From assembly GCA_015179125.1 (NCBI GenBank), contig WHVA01000321.1, forward strand, positions 62,001 through 126,000: 64,000 nt of DNA, written 5' to 3'. Positions 46,398 to 56,439 of this stretch are shown here, in pieces. Position 1 is the first letter of the stretch. Every line of letters starts with the position of its first letter. Source of the DNA: Gautieria morchelliformis (taxonomy: Eukaryota > Basidiomycota > Agaricomycetes > Gomphales > Gomphaceae). The notes beneath the pieces are model-generated. The model saw only the letters and a program-made list of their open reading frames with translations, had not been told where the DNA came from and made no database searches. The position numbers and the translations under genes were made by a program.

Positions 46398-47070
46398 ACC
46401 TTAAATCCCCACTCCGACGCTTCAAACTCCGACGCACCCCTCACCACCCACAAGGCTTTGTGTACATGAGTAATTAGCAAAATACCAATTAAGAGATTAA
46501 AAAAATTGTTGAGCGTAAAGTTTACTGTGTCTCCCAGGTGCATGAAGGGGACCGACCATTCACTGACCCAACCCGACCTCGCTACGCTTGGGGGGTCCCC
46601 CGAATCGGGTTGGTTCAGGTTGGCACGCTAAAGCCTCGTTCGTGCATCCAAAATAGTATATGTGTATCGTGAATTTCATGTACCAACAATTAAAATGCCA
46701 TATTGAGGTATAGAAAGAAAGTAGAGAAAAAGCCAATAGGGCCAGTGAACCATTTACAAAAATACAAGAAAACATTTGTGTTCAGCAGAGCTCAAACCCA
46801 CGCCCACCCTCACACAAACTTAACAAGTTAACCACTGCACTAAGCTGACTTCACACCACAAGGTACCCTTTAAACATTATATATTCAGACCTGAGATGCT
46901 TATAGTTACAATAAATGTAACATGTTTTAATCTTTCAGAATGTTTCTGACACATTTTATTGCCATTATATTATGTTTTTCTTTATAAATAAACTTCATTG
47001 TGATGTGGAGAACTTACACGAGCGTGTGTGTCGGAGTCCGAAGCATCGCGTCGGGGTGGGGATTTAAGAC
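46398..47070. mobile_element. Nested inverted-repeat unit (MITE-like, about 670 bp)
   Basis: Left end CTTAAATCCCCACTCCGACG, right end the complement of CTTAAATCCCCACCCCGACG, followed on both sides by a CTCCGAC-type word. It lies inside the TA-bordered transposon. It contains a hairpin at about 46,566-46,612 (ACCCGACCTCG and CGAATCGGGTT) and a tRNA-like stretch. No clean target duplication was found. Confidence 0.6.
46772..46866 (-). repeat. tRNA-like stretch, possible SINE head
   Basis: On the minus strand the text resembles a polymerase III internal promoter: an A-box-like TTAGTGCAGTGGTTAAC and, about 45 bases on, a B-box-like GGGTTTGAGCTC. The cloverleaf cannot be completed convincingly. 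It could be a tRNA-derived SINE fragment or chance. Confidence 0.25.
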
Positions 47071-47467
47071 TTTCCTAGAGATGTGGTTGGTTCGGCCAGC
47101 TTTTCTTCAATTTTGGCGCTCCACTAAGGTCATGTGATCGATTACACAAGCGGCCAAATGTCCTTTGTCGTCCTTGTCCCAAAATTTTCTGAGTGTGTCC
47201 TTGCATCATACAAGTGATTTCCTGCACTTTTGTAAAATTCAAGTTTTTTTGTCTATATACAGCTCAATTTTTATTCAAATAATATTCTGTTTCCTGGGAC
47301 TCATTTCTAGATGTTATTTTCATGGATTGTAGGAGGCAAAGTGGTGAAAAGGTGACCATGTGAACGTCTATTGAGCTCAAAATATTGGGCAAAAGCAGAT
47401 TATGTAAGGGTGCCCTATTAGAGCGTCCTCTATCTTATGTTGATGATGGCCTTCTCGCCGCCAGCTA

Positions 47468-50400
47468 CTGGACTAGATTAGCTAATGCTAGTGGATCCTT
47501 ATGGATCCACTGTATAGTTGTTGCGTGGGAACCACGCGGCGGTTCCCCAGATCTTACCTTACACTGTCACTACATAGCACACGGAATAACCACATCTTGG
47601 TCGAGTTCTGCTTGCCCTTGTGATACAAGGTCTTAAGTTACACTCTCTTACACATTTTTGAACTTCCTGCAGTTGTTCGCCAAGCGAACAACTGAATTGT
47701 GGAAATCCACACAATCTTGAAAAAGATTGCTGCGTCGCCGGCTGTTTACCATTGAACATCATCCAGTAGACCCTCTACTGTCGACTGCGAGTGTGATGAT
47801 TCCATGCAGTCGAAGAAGGACGTGAGCTTCTAGCTCGCAGACAACCCCCCAGGCGCAGCCTAGTGACACAACGGCTGACGCTACCCTAGACCAAGATTCC
47901 AGGACACCAGAAGACCAAGAGATCGTAGATCTCACCATGCTTGTCCCCCTAATCAAGGACGAGCAAGGACTCGACCATGTCTCAACCAGCGTGGTCGATG
48001 CTGGACAACAATCTGGCATCCCCACCCCAATCCCCCTGGCCCTGGAACAAGGGCAAGGGCAGAGATGTCTCACTGTCATCCGACGGCAGATCCTCAGGAG
48101 CGGGGCACACTTCGAGACGATCTCGAAGTCCAAACTCAGCCCGCCACTCACGAAGTCGAGCAATAACCGTTGTCCCTGACAGGACACGGCAAAACAAAAG
48201 ACGAGCACCTGATGACAGGTAAGGCATGGAGTATTCGAGCTCGAGCCACAAAAGCTCAAGGAAGCATGGCATGGACAACAATGAGATGGCAGACACAATG
48301 GCCAAGCAAGTGCAAGATGCATTGCACAGGAACATGCTCACGGGCCATAAGCATGAGCATATTGTATCGTGCCTCGACAATATTGCAACGGCCCTCATCA
48401 GTTCAGTAAGGAACTCCACCAAATAGAGGAGATCTGACAATGGGATGCGGCCTCACTAGAGGACATACACAAGGCACTTCACTCACGTGAAGAGCACACA
48501 GTGTCCATCAGGAGCACGCCCCAATCGGCGGCGAGCAAACAAGACCACGCCCCTGACGACCAACAGCGACAGGAGCAGGACCGACGATGCATGCTGCTGC
48601 TGGCCGCCCCGGTTGAACAAGATGTATGATTCAGAAATGAATTGCACGTGGCACCAGCTACACCTATGAGCAGCCACAAGACAATCCAACAGATCATCAG
48701 AGAACAAGTCATCTCAGAGCCCAACTCTGAGACCACGATGGAGAGCCTAGAGCTTGAGGCTGCGCACTGGCAAAAGAAAGAGGCCAGCATGGCACGTCGC
48801 CACAGACGGGCTCTGGAGCTGCTAGCGCAGAATGCTGCAGCCGTGGCCCAGAGCCACACCGACCGGCACCCGACGAGCTGCTCACATGTGCCGTACAGGA
48901 TGCACGGCAAACGTGGGCAGCCTACAATAGTAGGCTGTGTCTGCGCAATGTGGGTCTCACGGGTGACACTCATCACGTGCCCCCGCCAGAATCCCATGCA
49001 CCAGAGCTGCCCAGCCTTTGAGCCAGACGTGGCCCCGGCCCCAGTCAGAGCACACACTGACATGGTCCACGCGGCATCACAGCCGCATGACCAGTCCATG
49101 GCCCCAACTGAGGGTCAGGGGATACTGGACCATTTAGAAGCACAAGAGCCATATGACGGTATCACACGAATGATACGTGTCACGATGATATATACACAGA
49201 CCCTGAGAAGTCCACGCTGGCACAGGCCAGCATGAAGCTGGCCCATCCCGAACCATATGCGGGAGGGTGCAACCTCAAAGAGTTCGAGGTCTTTGTTGCG
49301 GCCATCTTGAGATGGCTCAAGATGAATTGCCTGTTGGGACCGACCAGCATTGATATGCAGGTCGGATATGTGGGCACTTGCCTCACCGGCGAAGCCCAGG
49401 AATGGTTTCTTCGAAACGTTCCATGTTTCAACCGCCAGGTCCACGAATGGACCTTGGAGATGGTGGTGCAGGGCCTGCAGAAGCGTTTCCTGCACACCCT
49501 GACATACCGCCACGTGTCGAAGAAGTTTGATGCGGTCATGCAGGGCACAAAGACCATTCAGCAAATGCTGAACGATCTCACAAAATATGTGGCTTGCATG
49601 ATACAGCCACCCAACAACTACACATTCCGGAGGCAGTTCATGTCAGCATTGCGTGAAACGCTGCGCAATGAGGTCCTCAAGAAGGGCTACAATGCAGAAA
49701 GCAGCTCCATCGGGCAGCTCTTCACAGCAGCCTGCATGATCGAGGAAGTGTCCCACTACAACATGGGGATGCGTTGGGCAGGGAGCGCTGCTGCAATGGC
49801 CAGTGTATAATGGCTTGCGCTGAGCAAGCCGGTGCCGCAGACAGGCCCAAACAGGCCTGCCCCTTTCCAGAGGAGCGGGACATCCCAATGTCCACAACCA
49901 CCCCACCCTGCCCTTGTGGGACAGCCACCTGAGACTAAGCAGCCTCAGGCCGTGGGAAGCTCGTTGAAGCCGAGCTTTGCTCCAAAGCAGTCAGGTCGAC
50001 CACTGGATCGACCCGCCAACGCTCCAAGCAGCATCACATGCTTTGAATGTGGCCAGCCAGGGCACAGAAAAGCGGAGTGTCCGCAGCTCAAGCCCAGCAT
50101 ATGGACAGCAGCCGCAAGACATGGCAAAGACGAGGATCCGGCCCCAGATCCCAACCATGCCCCTCTTCCACAAATTGATGAAGAGGGGGAGGGTGAGCCT
50201 CAAAGTAATGAGGATCAGGGAGATGCAGAGGCTCCCTTAGACAAATGGGAGCCTGAGCCATCCCAGTATTACGACTGGGATGAAGAAACAGCAGACAATC
50301 AGACCGCATACAGGTCCAGCGCGATCAGAGTCGCACTGGACCATGGCAGTGCCACCAAAGTAATGGCGGCACGTGCAGCGACTGCCCCCGACAAGGTGGT

Positions 50401-50564
50401 TGAACCAATGTACCACCATTGGAGCAAGCAGCGATCGTGACCCACATGGCCATGAAACAAGAACTGTACCCTGTTGGGGTACTGGGAGATCAATGGCGTG
50501 AGGGCCCAGGGTCTCCTTGACAGTGGGAGCGAAGGGGTACTGATATCCCCTGAATTCACGTGGG
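47468..50564 (+). mobile_element. Ty3/Gypsy element 1: 5' LTR part, gag, start of protease
   Basis: The LTR (about 47,468-47,770) aligns with the LTRs at 62,158 and 50,565 (shared GGATCCACTGTATAG and the CTTGCCCTTGTGATACAAGG core), but lacks their first tens of bases. Gag follows; its N-terminal part (48.0-49.2 kb) is in several frames. The protease begins near 50,490 with LLDSGSEGVLISPEF. The rest is displaced by Gypsy element 2, inserted at 50,565. The element is broken, with a few frame interruptions, and its LTR is clearly diverged from its relatives, so it is old. Confidence 0.8.
49232..50440 (+). pseudogene. Gypsy 1 gag core and zinc knuckle
   Basis: The capsid-like Retrotrans_gag region spans about 49,232-49,810 (GYVGTCLTGEAQEWFLRNV, then WTLEMVVQGLQKRF). 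A second stretch, about 49,832-50,440, has the zinc knuckle CFECGQPGHRKAECPQ near 50,040 and an acidic tail. The two are adjacent in different frames. They package the element's RNA in intact relatives. Fossil copy. Confidence 0.85.
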
Positions 50565-53500
50565 TGTCAAGATTGGTTTTTAGGCATTAATATCATGTAT
50601 TAGTGAACACAGCTAATGCCTGAATAACTTGTGCAAATAAGTATGCCGTTTGGTGAATAGGTGAACCAACAAATGTTCACAAGATAAGAGGGTTGCCCGA
50701 ACGGAGCTCGCCCTATCTACAGTCGTAGCGAAATAGCCCATGGCACTTGATGATGTAATGTGCAAGGTGTGACAGAAGGGCTGTCTAAGTAGTGACAATC
50801 CCTTTGCCGGCAAAGGTGCTCCTTTGGAGCCCTTCGCCGACAGCACAGAAAATAGTTCGAAGGCTAAGGTAACGAAGATGAAGTATGAGAACTCACCAGT
50901 GATGCCTAAGTCCTCTTCTTGTCAAAGATAGAAATCTACAGGAGTGTAAAGATGTCTATCTTAAGCCTTAAGTCACAAGAGCATGACAGAACTTGACCAA
51001 TGAGTGGTATTCTGATGCTACGTAGTGACAGTGTAAGGGTAAGATGCGATGGGAACCGCTGACCAGTTCCCATGCATAAACTATACAGTGGGTCCCTAAG
51101 GGGCCCACTGGGATTATGTAATAACTAGTATACATGTATGGTATCTAGGTTATTTACACCCTCCCCCTCTATAGACAACTATAGGGGACCAACTATGACT
51201 CATAGAGGTCATCCATGATGGAGTCCTCTAATGTTTCCGATACGATGACATCGTCGTCGTACGGGGACGGTGGAGCACGTGACTCCTCCGGGGGCACCTC
51301 TGCATCCACGGGGGTGGTTGGGTGAGGCTGTTCTGCCTCACCACTAGCGGTGGTTTCCGCTTGGGTGATGGGGCCTGCATCCTTGCGGAGCATAGCCTTG
51401 ACGGCCGGATCCTCAGTCTGGGGAGGGGGCCGGAAGCGTGCAAGGTCCTGATCGAGCTGAGCATGGGTGAGAGGTCGCGGCACCGCGGCCCTCATGTGGC
51501 TGGTGTTGAGGACCTTTTGTTGGCCCTCACAAGCGGCGGCACTTAATGCCGCACCAGTGAGGCTGCATTGAACATAGTGTTCAATGCGTGTTACTCGCTC
51601 GCTCGGGACCCCAGGGTAGCAGGCCAGCCATTGTGTGATCTCGGTGAGCGGGATGTCGGGGCCAGCTTGGCCCCCCACCGGGTATGGGCCCGTGATGGAG
51701 AGCCGCAGGCTGTGCTCTGCAGTGTCAGGCATTCCCTGGCATCGACAAAGCTCGACCATTGGTCGGTCGAGCCGAACAAGTCGAGAAGTCTCGACTTGAG
51801 AGGTGATGCGACCCCTTTAACACGGGGCACAAGGGCCTTCAACCACATCCAGACATCCATGTCATCTAGGTTGAAGGTTCCATCCACGTTATCACGGATG
51901 GCAGATGGGATTCCTTCGGGGTTGTGTATCCAACCCCTTAGGATGGTGGCGACGTCGTGCGGGGTACCGCCCGCTATCACGAGACAATCCCTTTTGGCAT
52001 TGCGAGCGTGTTGTTCACGCTTGATGCGCTTGAACATGCCAATCATCTCGCGTGTGCGCGCGAGTTGCGGCATTTCTTTCGCCTGTGCTAGGAGCTCAAC
52101 GAAGCGTGGGTCGTCGAGCGGGCAGACGTCGTACCATTGATACGACACTGCTGGCCTTCCCTACTGGTCGTGGTAGGAGGCCTGTCTCAGAGATCGGTGG
52201 GTCTCTGAGTGGTATGACCATCCCCTCCCCCGGGTAGGGGGGTGAACTGTCCCCGCTGGTTGAGGCAGGACCATGTGAGGCCTGATGTACTGGGCCTCGA
52301 CCAGTGCTACCTGCCGTTGTAGGGCAGGGTCATTGATCGTGTGCAATGGTGACGCCATGAGGTATGCGCCGATTGCGCTTTCCCTCGCAATGGCTAACCC
52401 ATTGACGGTGTTGGGGTGCCGCGCAATTTCTTGCGCTTCTTTTTCGGCTGCTCTGCCAGCCGCTGTGGCCTCCCGGGTCGTACGTCTTCCAGATGGAGGA
52501 GTTGGACTCCCATCCGTCTGGGACACCATATGCAGCGTCGGAAGGCATGCTCTGCCCCCTCTCTCGTCGTCGTTGTCGGGGTCGGCACCATAATCGGGAC
52601 ACCAGTCCCGATGTTGCACGCGCCGGCAAGGGTGCCGTTGCGCGAGGTGATGATGGCCTGTCCACTGGGTCTGTGGCCGGGTCATGGTGCGGCCTTTTTG
52701 AGGTTGCATGGGTAAATTGAGCTGGAGCTGGGCTGCGCTCAGCTGCTGCTCCAGTTCTTTTATTTTGGCCCGCTCAGCTTGAGCACGTCGTCGCAGTCTT
52801 CAACCGGCGTTCCAAATCCTTGACCTCCTTCTTGAGGTCATGGATGTCCCGGAGGGGCTCCTCCCACGCGTCACGCGCGATGCCTCTCGGGAGCCATCCC
52901 CAGGCCGCGTTGACGGCGTCACCGATGTCTTCATCCCGCAATTTGACCTTGTGGGTGCCTGTTGTGGCCCTTAGGTGCGCAGCGTAGTCCGTGCATGTGG
53001 CACAATCGTCGGGGTGAATGATCACCAGAGCGTCTTCCCATCCTGCGATCATCCAGTGCTCTTGGTCAACTGGAGCTCGTAGGATGTCTGCGGCCCCCTG
53101 TCTCGGGGCCATTGCACGTGTTGTGGATGTTGACGGATCAACGTCCATCCCATCTTTGGGGGGCATCATCTTCGTGGGTAGATGATGGTGGTTGCTTCCA
53201 AGAAGCGCTGCGCCCTCGGAAAGATCCGAGGCGAAAATCTAACCGCGCGGTGGCCGGCACATCACGTGGTATGCACGTGACAGACACGTCTAGTGGCGTC
53301 TGGGGAGGTCGCGTGGTTTGCTCACCCCCTGAAGCTCTAGATAGCTATCTAGGGCTTCAAGGTCCTTGCAAGATAATATGGGTTCCCATGTCACGTTGCC
53401 TAGGGTCCAGCAGACCTGGAACTCCAGGTCCGTCGAGTTTATCCATCAATGTGCGATAATCTCGTCGACGAGCCACTCCTCATCGTCATTCGCTCCAAAG

Positions 53501-53790
53501 TCATAAAATGACTTGGCCTCATGACAAGGGAATAATTCGTCATTGTTAGCCTCGTATCGTCGTACGAGGCTTGAATGAAAGACCGGTGAAATATGATGGC
53601 TTTTCAGCTCGTCGGGAAGTTCAAGGGTCACCATCGAGCCGTCGTTGTGAGCCTTGATGACGTGGTACGGTCCGATGTACCTTCTGATCGTCTCTGACGA
53701 CCACTCGCAATATCTGTCCTATCGAGTGGCTTGCCCGCTCGGTGGCTCCATCCGTTTGGGGATGGAAGGCAGTTGAGATGACCAGCTTTG
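50565..53790 (-). mobile_element. Ty3/Gypsy element 2, 3' half, inserted into Gypsy 1
   Basis: On the minus strand: the end of integrase (STAFHPQTDGATERASHS near 53.75 kb), its C-terminal domain (53,446-53,634, ELPDELKSHHISPVFHSSL and EWLVDEIIAH), an extra reading frame (51.2-53.2 kb), a purine tract, then the 3' LTR 50,565-51,158 (594 bp, TGTAAATAACC to CTTGACA). The 5' half is absent beyond about 53,790. It is broken, with several interruptions. It lies within the protease of Gypsy 1. Confidence 0.82.
51193..53169 (-). pseudogene. Extra reading frame of Gypsy 2, between integrase and 3' LTR
   Basis: No known domain recognised. The N-terminal part (from 53,169) has HPDDCATCTDYAAHLRATTG and a predicted coiled coil (DLKKEVKDLERRLKT). 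The middle part is Pro/Arg-rich. The C-terminal part (52,148-51,193) has GWIHNPEGIPSAIRDN, MDVWMWLKALVPR and STDQWSSFVDA, and ends DDLYES. A homologue sits in the same place in Gypsy 3 (61.25-62.13 kb). The end lies about 30 bp before the purine tract. It is in a few frames, so a fossil here. No transmembrane segment was seen, so it is not envelope-like. Confidence 0.7.
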
Positions 53791-53925
53791 CAGTCGTGGG
53801 CGACCGTAGTCTGTGCCTGACCTCGCACCCGCCCCTTTACCGGGCCCTTTCCTCTCCCGTTCTCAGACATGGACCTCCCTCCCCTTTCCTCTCCGCTGTC
53901 TCCATCGTGCCTTCGCTCGCGTTCA
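53785..53925. repeat. 140-bp inverted copy of 58,605-58,745
   Basis: Shared text includes CAGGCACAGACTAC, GTCGCCCACGACTGC and a run around CGGAGAGGAAAGGGG (complement here). It starts where the Gypsy 2 integrase breaks off, so it marks that breakpoint. Confidence 0.8.
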
Positions 53926-54049
53926 GGTAAGTTATTCTCGCTCAATGTAGTAAGCACGTACCTGTCTGAGAGTACAAGAGCCGCCAGCGCGAAGCGCCGG
54001 CTTGTCTTGTGACTTGCAAATAAGGGATGAACAGAAGGCATGTATATGT

Positions 54050-56200
54050 ATTTCGTGTATAGACGGCTAACAATTGGATCAAAGCATATTTTGTGTTACA
54101 GGGCAATGATGGCTAAACACCTTGTATGTGGTCAGGAGGTTGTGCACAAGAAGGTAATGACTGAGGCCAGATGATTCTTAGAGGAGGATGTCACAGTGGG
54201 TTACATTTGTTGTAGCTTTTCCTCCAGGGTGTAGATGGATTCTGATGCAATCACGATGACAGATTTTGGAGCTTGCAATGTAAAGTTAAGCATGGGAGAA
54301 AACTGAGCATGCAAGATCAATTCCAATATGATTGACTGTAAGACCTTGACAGCTATTGAAAGTGGTAGCATAAGCGGGTGCGAGGGGAAATTGCTGGCAG
54401 AGTAAAGTGTGTTGTGAACCTCATTCTTCTCATTGACAGGAACCTGGGTGGTGTTGAGAATGTAAGACAGAAGAAAGGGTTAGGAGGAGACATGTTTACT
54501 TTACATGCAGAGTGAGCTATGCAACCAGCAGGATAAAGCTGTGCAGCAAAAGCAGATGTTATAGTTACCATTATAATCTTCTCCATTGCATGAACTGAGT
54601 CACAGACAGCATTCATCAGGTTGCTGCAGGGATCTCCATCACAGGTTCAGGTAGCCCATGATGGGATAAGCCAACCCCAAATTCATCCAACATGCGGCCA
54701 ATGTCTGAGATTTTGGGCGATGGGATGGTGTTACGACCATTCCGCTCAACCATCTCTGCCACCTCTGGAACACCTCCGCAGCACCTCCGACTCTATTCCG
54801 CATCTCCGCAACCCACGACCTCAACCCCTTGTTCTTCAGTACCCCTGGCCACCTCCAGACACCGGCCCCCGTACTCGACCCTGAACACAGCAAGATACCA
54901 TTTCTGTAAATTCCATTTGTTCTGATGCCTTTGTACTTACGCACCTTTGTTCTTTGCCATTGTACTTACTCTACCCTCACCCCCCTTCTCACCCCCTTGT
55001 TCCACATTAGATACTTGCCCCGTATGTCTATCCATTTCCTGCCCTCTCCTGAATTTGCTTAGTACCACACTATTACCTGTTGCTTCAGCTCTTTGTATAA
55101 AAACCCCCCATTTATGTTTCCGTTTCTGCAATCAGATAATCGCCTTCAATATGTGAATCCCTTCGCACTATCTCCTGTTCTTAGCACAGCGAGTCTTGCA
55201 AGCTTTGTCTCTCTCCGCTCTCGACATTCTGTCTTCCGCCTCTTCCGCCTCCTCCAACCTTTGTCCTCCAACCTTCAACTCTCAGCACCCTCTTCCCAAC
55301 TTCCGCCTTCTCCAGACCTCCAGGATTTCCGATATGTAACAGATGGGGGATGAGAGTGTAGCATGTGATGTCATACTAATTTGATAAGAAAGTGTGCATG
55401 AGGTAGTCCTCTTTGAAATTTGATGCAGCCGGGTGGAAGGCTGCCTTCCACACAACCAAGGCCTGTTTGAACCTCAGGTTATGTTCTTCGGCCTTACGAT
55501 CGAGTGTCAAAAAAATTATACTTTTATTTCTGTATAGTTTTGGAGCTATTTGGAGCTATTTGGGGCAACTTTCGATTTTCCAAGTGGATGGATTTAGCAC
55601 ATTCAGGTACTTGCGACAACATGTGCATTGGTGAGAGTCTTCAACAGATGAGTTAGCTTTCATTTGAATACAGCACAAACAACTACGGAAAATAACTGTG
55701 ATTGAATTTCAGGCCAATGAGGGTTGCATGTCATGGTAAGGAAAATGTAGGGCATCCATATGCACTGGCCAATGCCAAAGTATCCATATTCTGCTCCAAA
55801 GCCCAAGCCCTAGAGCCCATAAAGGATGAGGGCAAGTAGACATTATCATCGTCGCTTAGGGAACGTTCATCCATTAGTCTGGCATCTTCCTTGTGAACCC
55901 GACATCAGTCATGTCAAATGTAGGACAAACAGCCTTCAAGGTCACGTGTGAACATGTCGACAATATAGTCATTGGTGAAGCAACCAAATATGTAAAATTT
56001 TGACTTGCGTAGGATCCATGAGGGATAATACCACATTTGTGTGGTAGGCACATTGTTCTGAAGATGGGCTCCGGCAAGAGCATGGTCACCATCACAGTTG
56101 TAAATACCCCATCCTAATGTTCCATGTGGAAAAAACAATGGGTATGCAAGAGGCTCCCAAGGAAATAAACGACAATGTGTGATATATATGTATTGTGAAA
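54050..56200 (-). pseudogene. Helitron B remnant (second Helitron family), split by a solo LTR
   Basis: On the minus strand it shows Helitron/Pif1 landmarks unlike Helitron A. HGTLGWGIYNCDGDHALAG and WYYPSWILRKSKFYIFGCF lie near 56.1-55.95 kb. A KYGCPTFFLT-like stretch lies near 55.75 kb, and the HUH motif GLPHAHFLIKL near 55.4 kb. Beyond the LTR come ISDIGRMLDEFGVGLSHHG (54.7 kb) and a motif VI region with FNSCQGLTVNHIGIDL and FSHAQLYIA (54.3 kb). Many stops and shifts and a missing middle show great age. Ends were not located. Confidence 0.7.
54729..55341 (+). mobile_element. Solo LTR, family A (613 bp)
   Basis: Ends TGTTAC and GTAACA are perfect inverted 6-mers. The 5-bp duplication GATGG flanks it (54,724-54,728 and 55,342-55,346). 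Related to the minus-strand LTR at about 62,433-63,492. It interrupts the Helitron B remnant. The exact duplication suggests it is much younger than its host. Confidence 0.92.
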
Positions 56201-56439
56201 GAGTCCTTCAGTCTCCAAAATTGCGGTTAATTATTACTGTTCCCGGCAATATGCAATCAGAATGAGTCTAGGGTATCTGAAGTACCAACATTGCGTTACT
56301 CGTCATGCCCCTTCATGCCTGCACTCCAGACCAAGCTGGCTCCGCTGCTGCCATGGCTTTTCACACTTATGCTCCTTGTCTTCGGCTTCGTCACTGACCA
56401 CCAAGGCTCATCCACTCTTCAGCGCTGAGTTCAGTAAAG

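Larger units (their letters stand above)
45743..47435. mobile_element. TIR DNA transposon with TA target duplication (1.7 kb, no transposase seen)
   Basis: About 40-bp inverted ends: left AGATAGAGGAAGCTCTAATA and on, right its complement with about three mismatches. TA lies at 45,741-45,742 and again at 47,436-47,437. The TA duplication fits Tc1/mariner-like elements. No transposase frame was recognised, so it is probably non-autonomous. It sits inside the reverse transcriptase of Copia element 2 and itself holds a smaller inverted-repeat unit. Confidence 0.82.
42318..47467 (+). pseudogene. Old Copia element 2, gag-pol remnant with an internal DNA transposon
   Basis: Gag begins at 42,318 (MAQMTSIASPHPKHDIHKF). 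Further parts in Copia order are a zinc-knuckle region near 43,125 (CNNCGRNGHSIARC), protease-like and integrase sequence (RSDNGGEYIGKEF near 44,250; HNGIAERYNRTL near 44,345), and reverse transcriptase (MRQPEGF and YGLKQSG at 45.5-45.6 kb). A TA-bordered element occupies 45,743-47,435. Reverse-transcriptase sequence then resumes briefly with the YVDD motif before a Gypsy LTR takes over. It is broken, with roughly half a dozen or more interruptions besides the insertions, so much older than Copia 1. RNase H and a 3' LTR are not seen. Confidence 0.85.

Noticed and set aside
46772-46866. A functional tRNA gene on the minus strand
   Set aside because: Box-like words are present, but an acceptor stem and anticodon arm cannot be paired convincingly.
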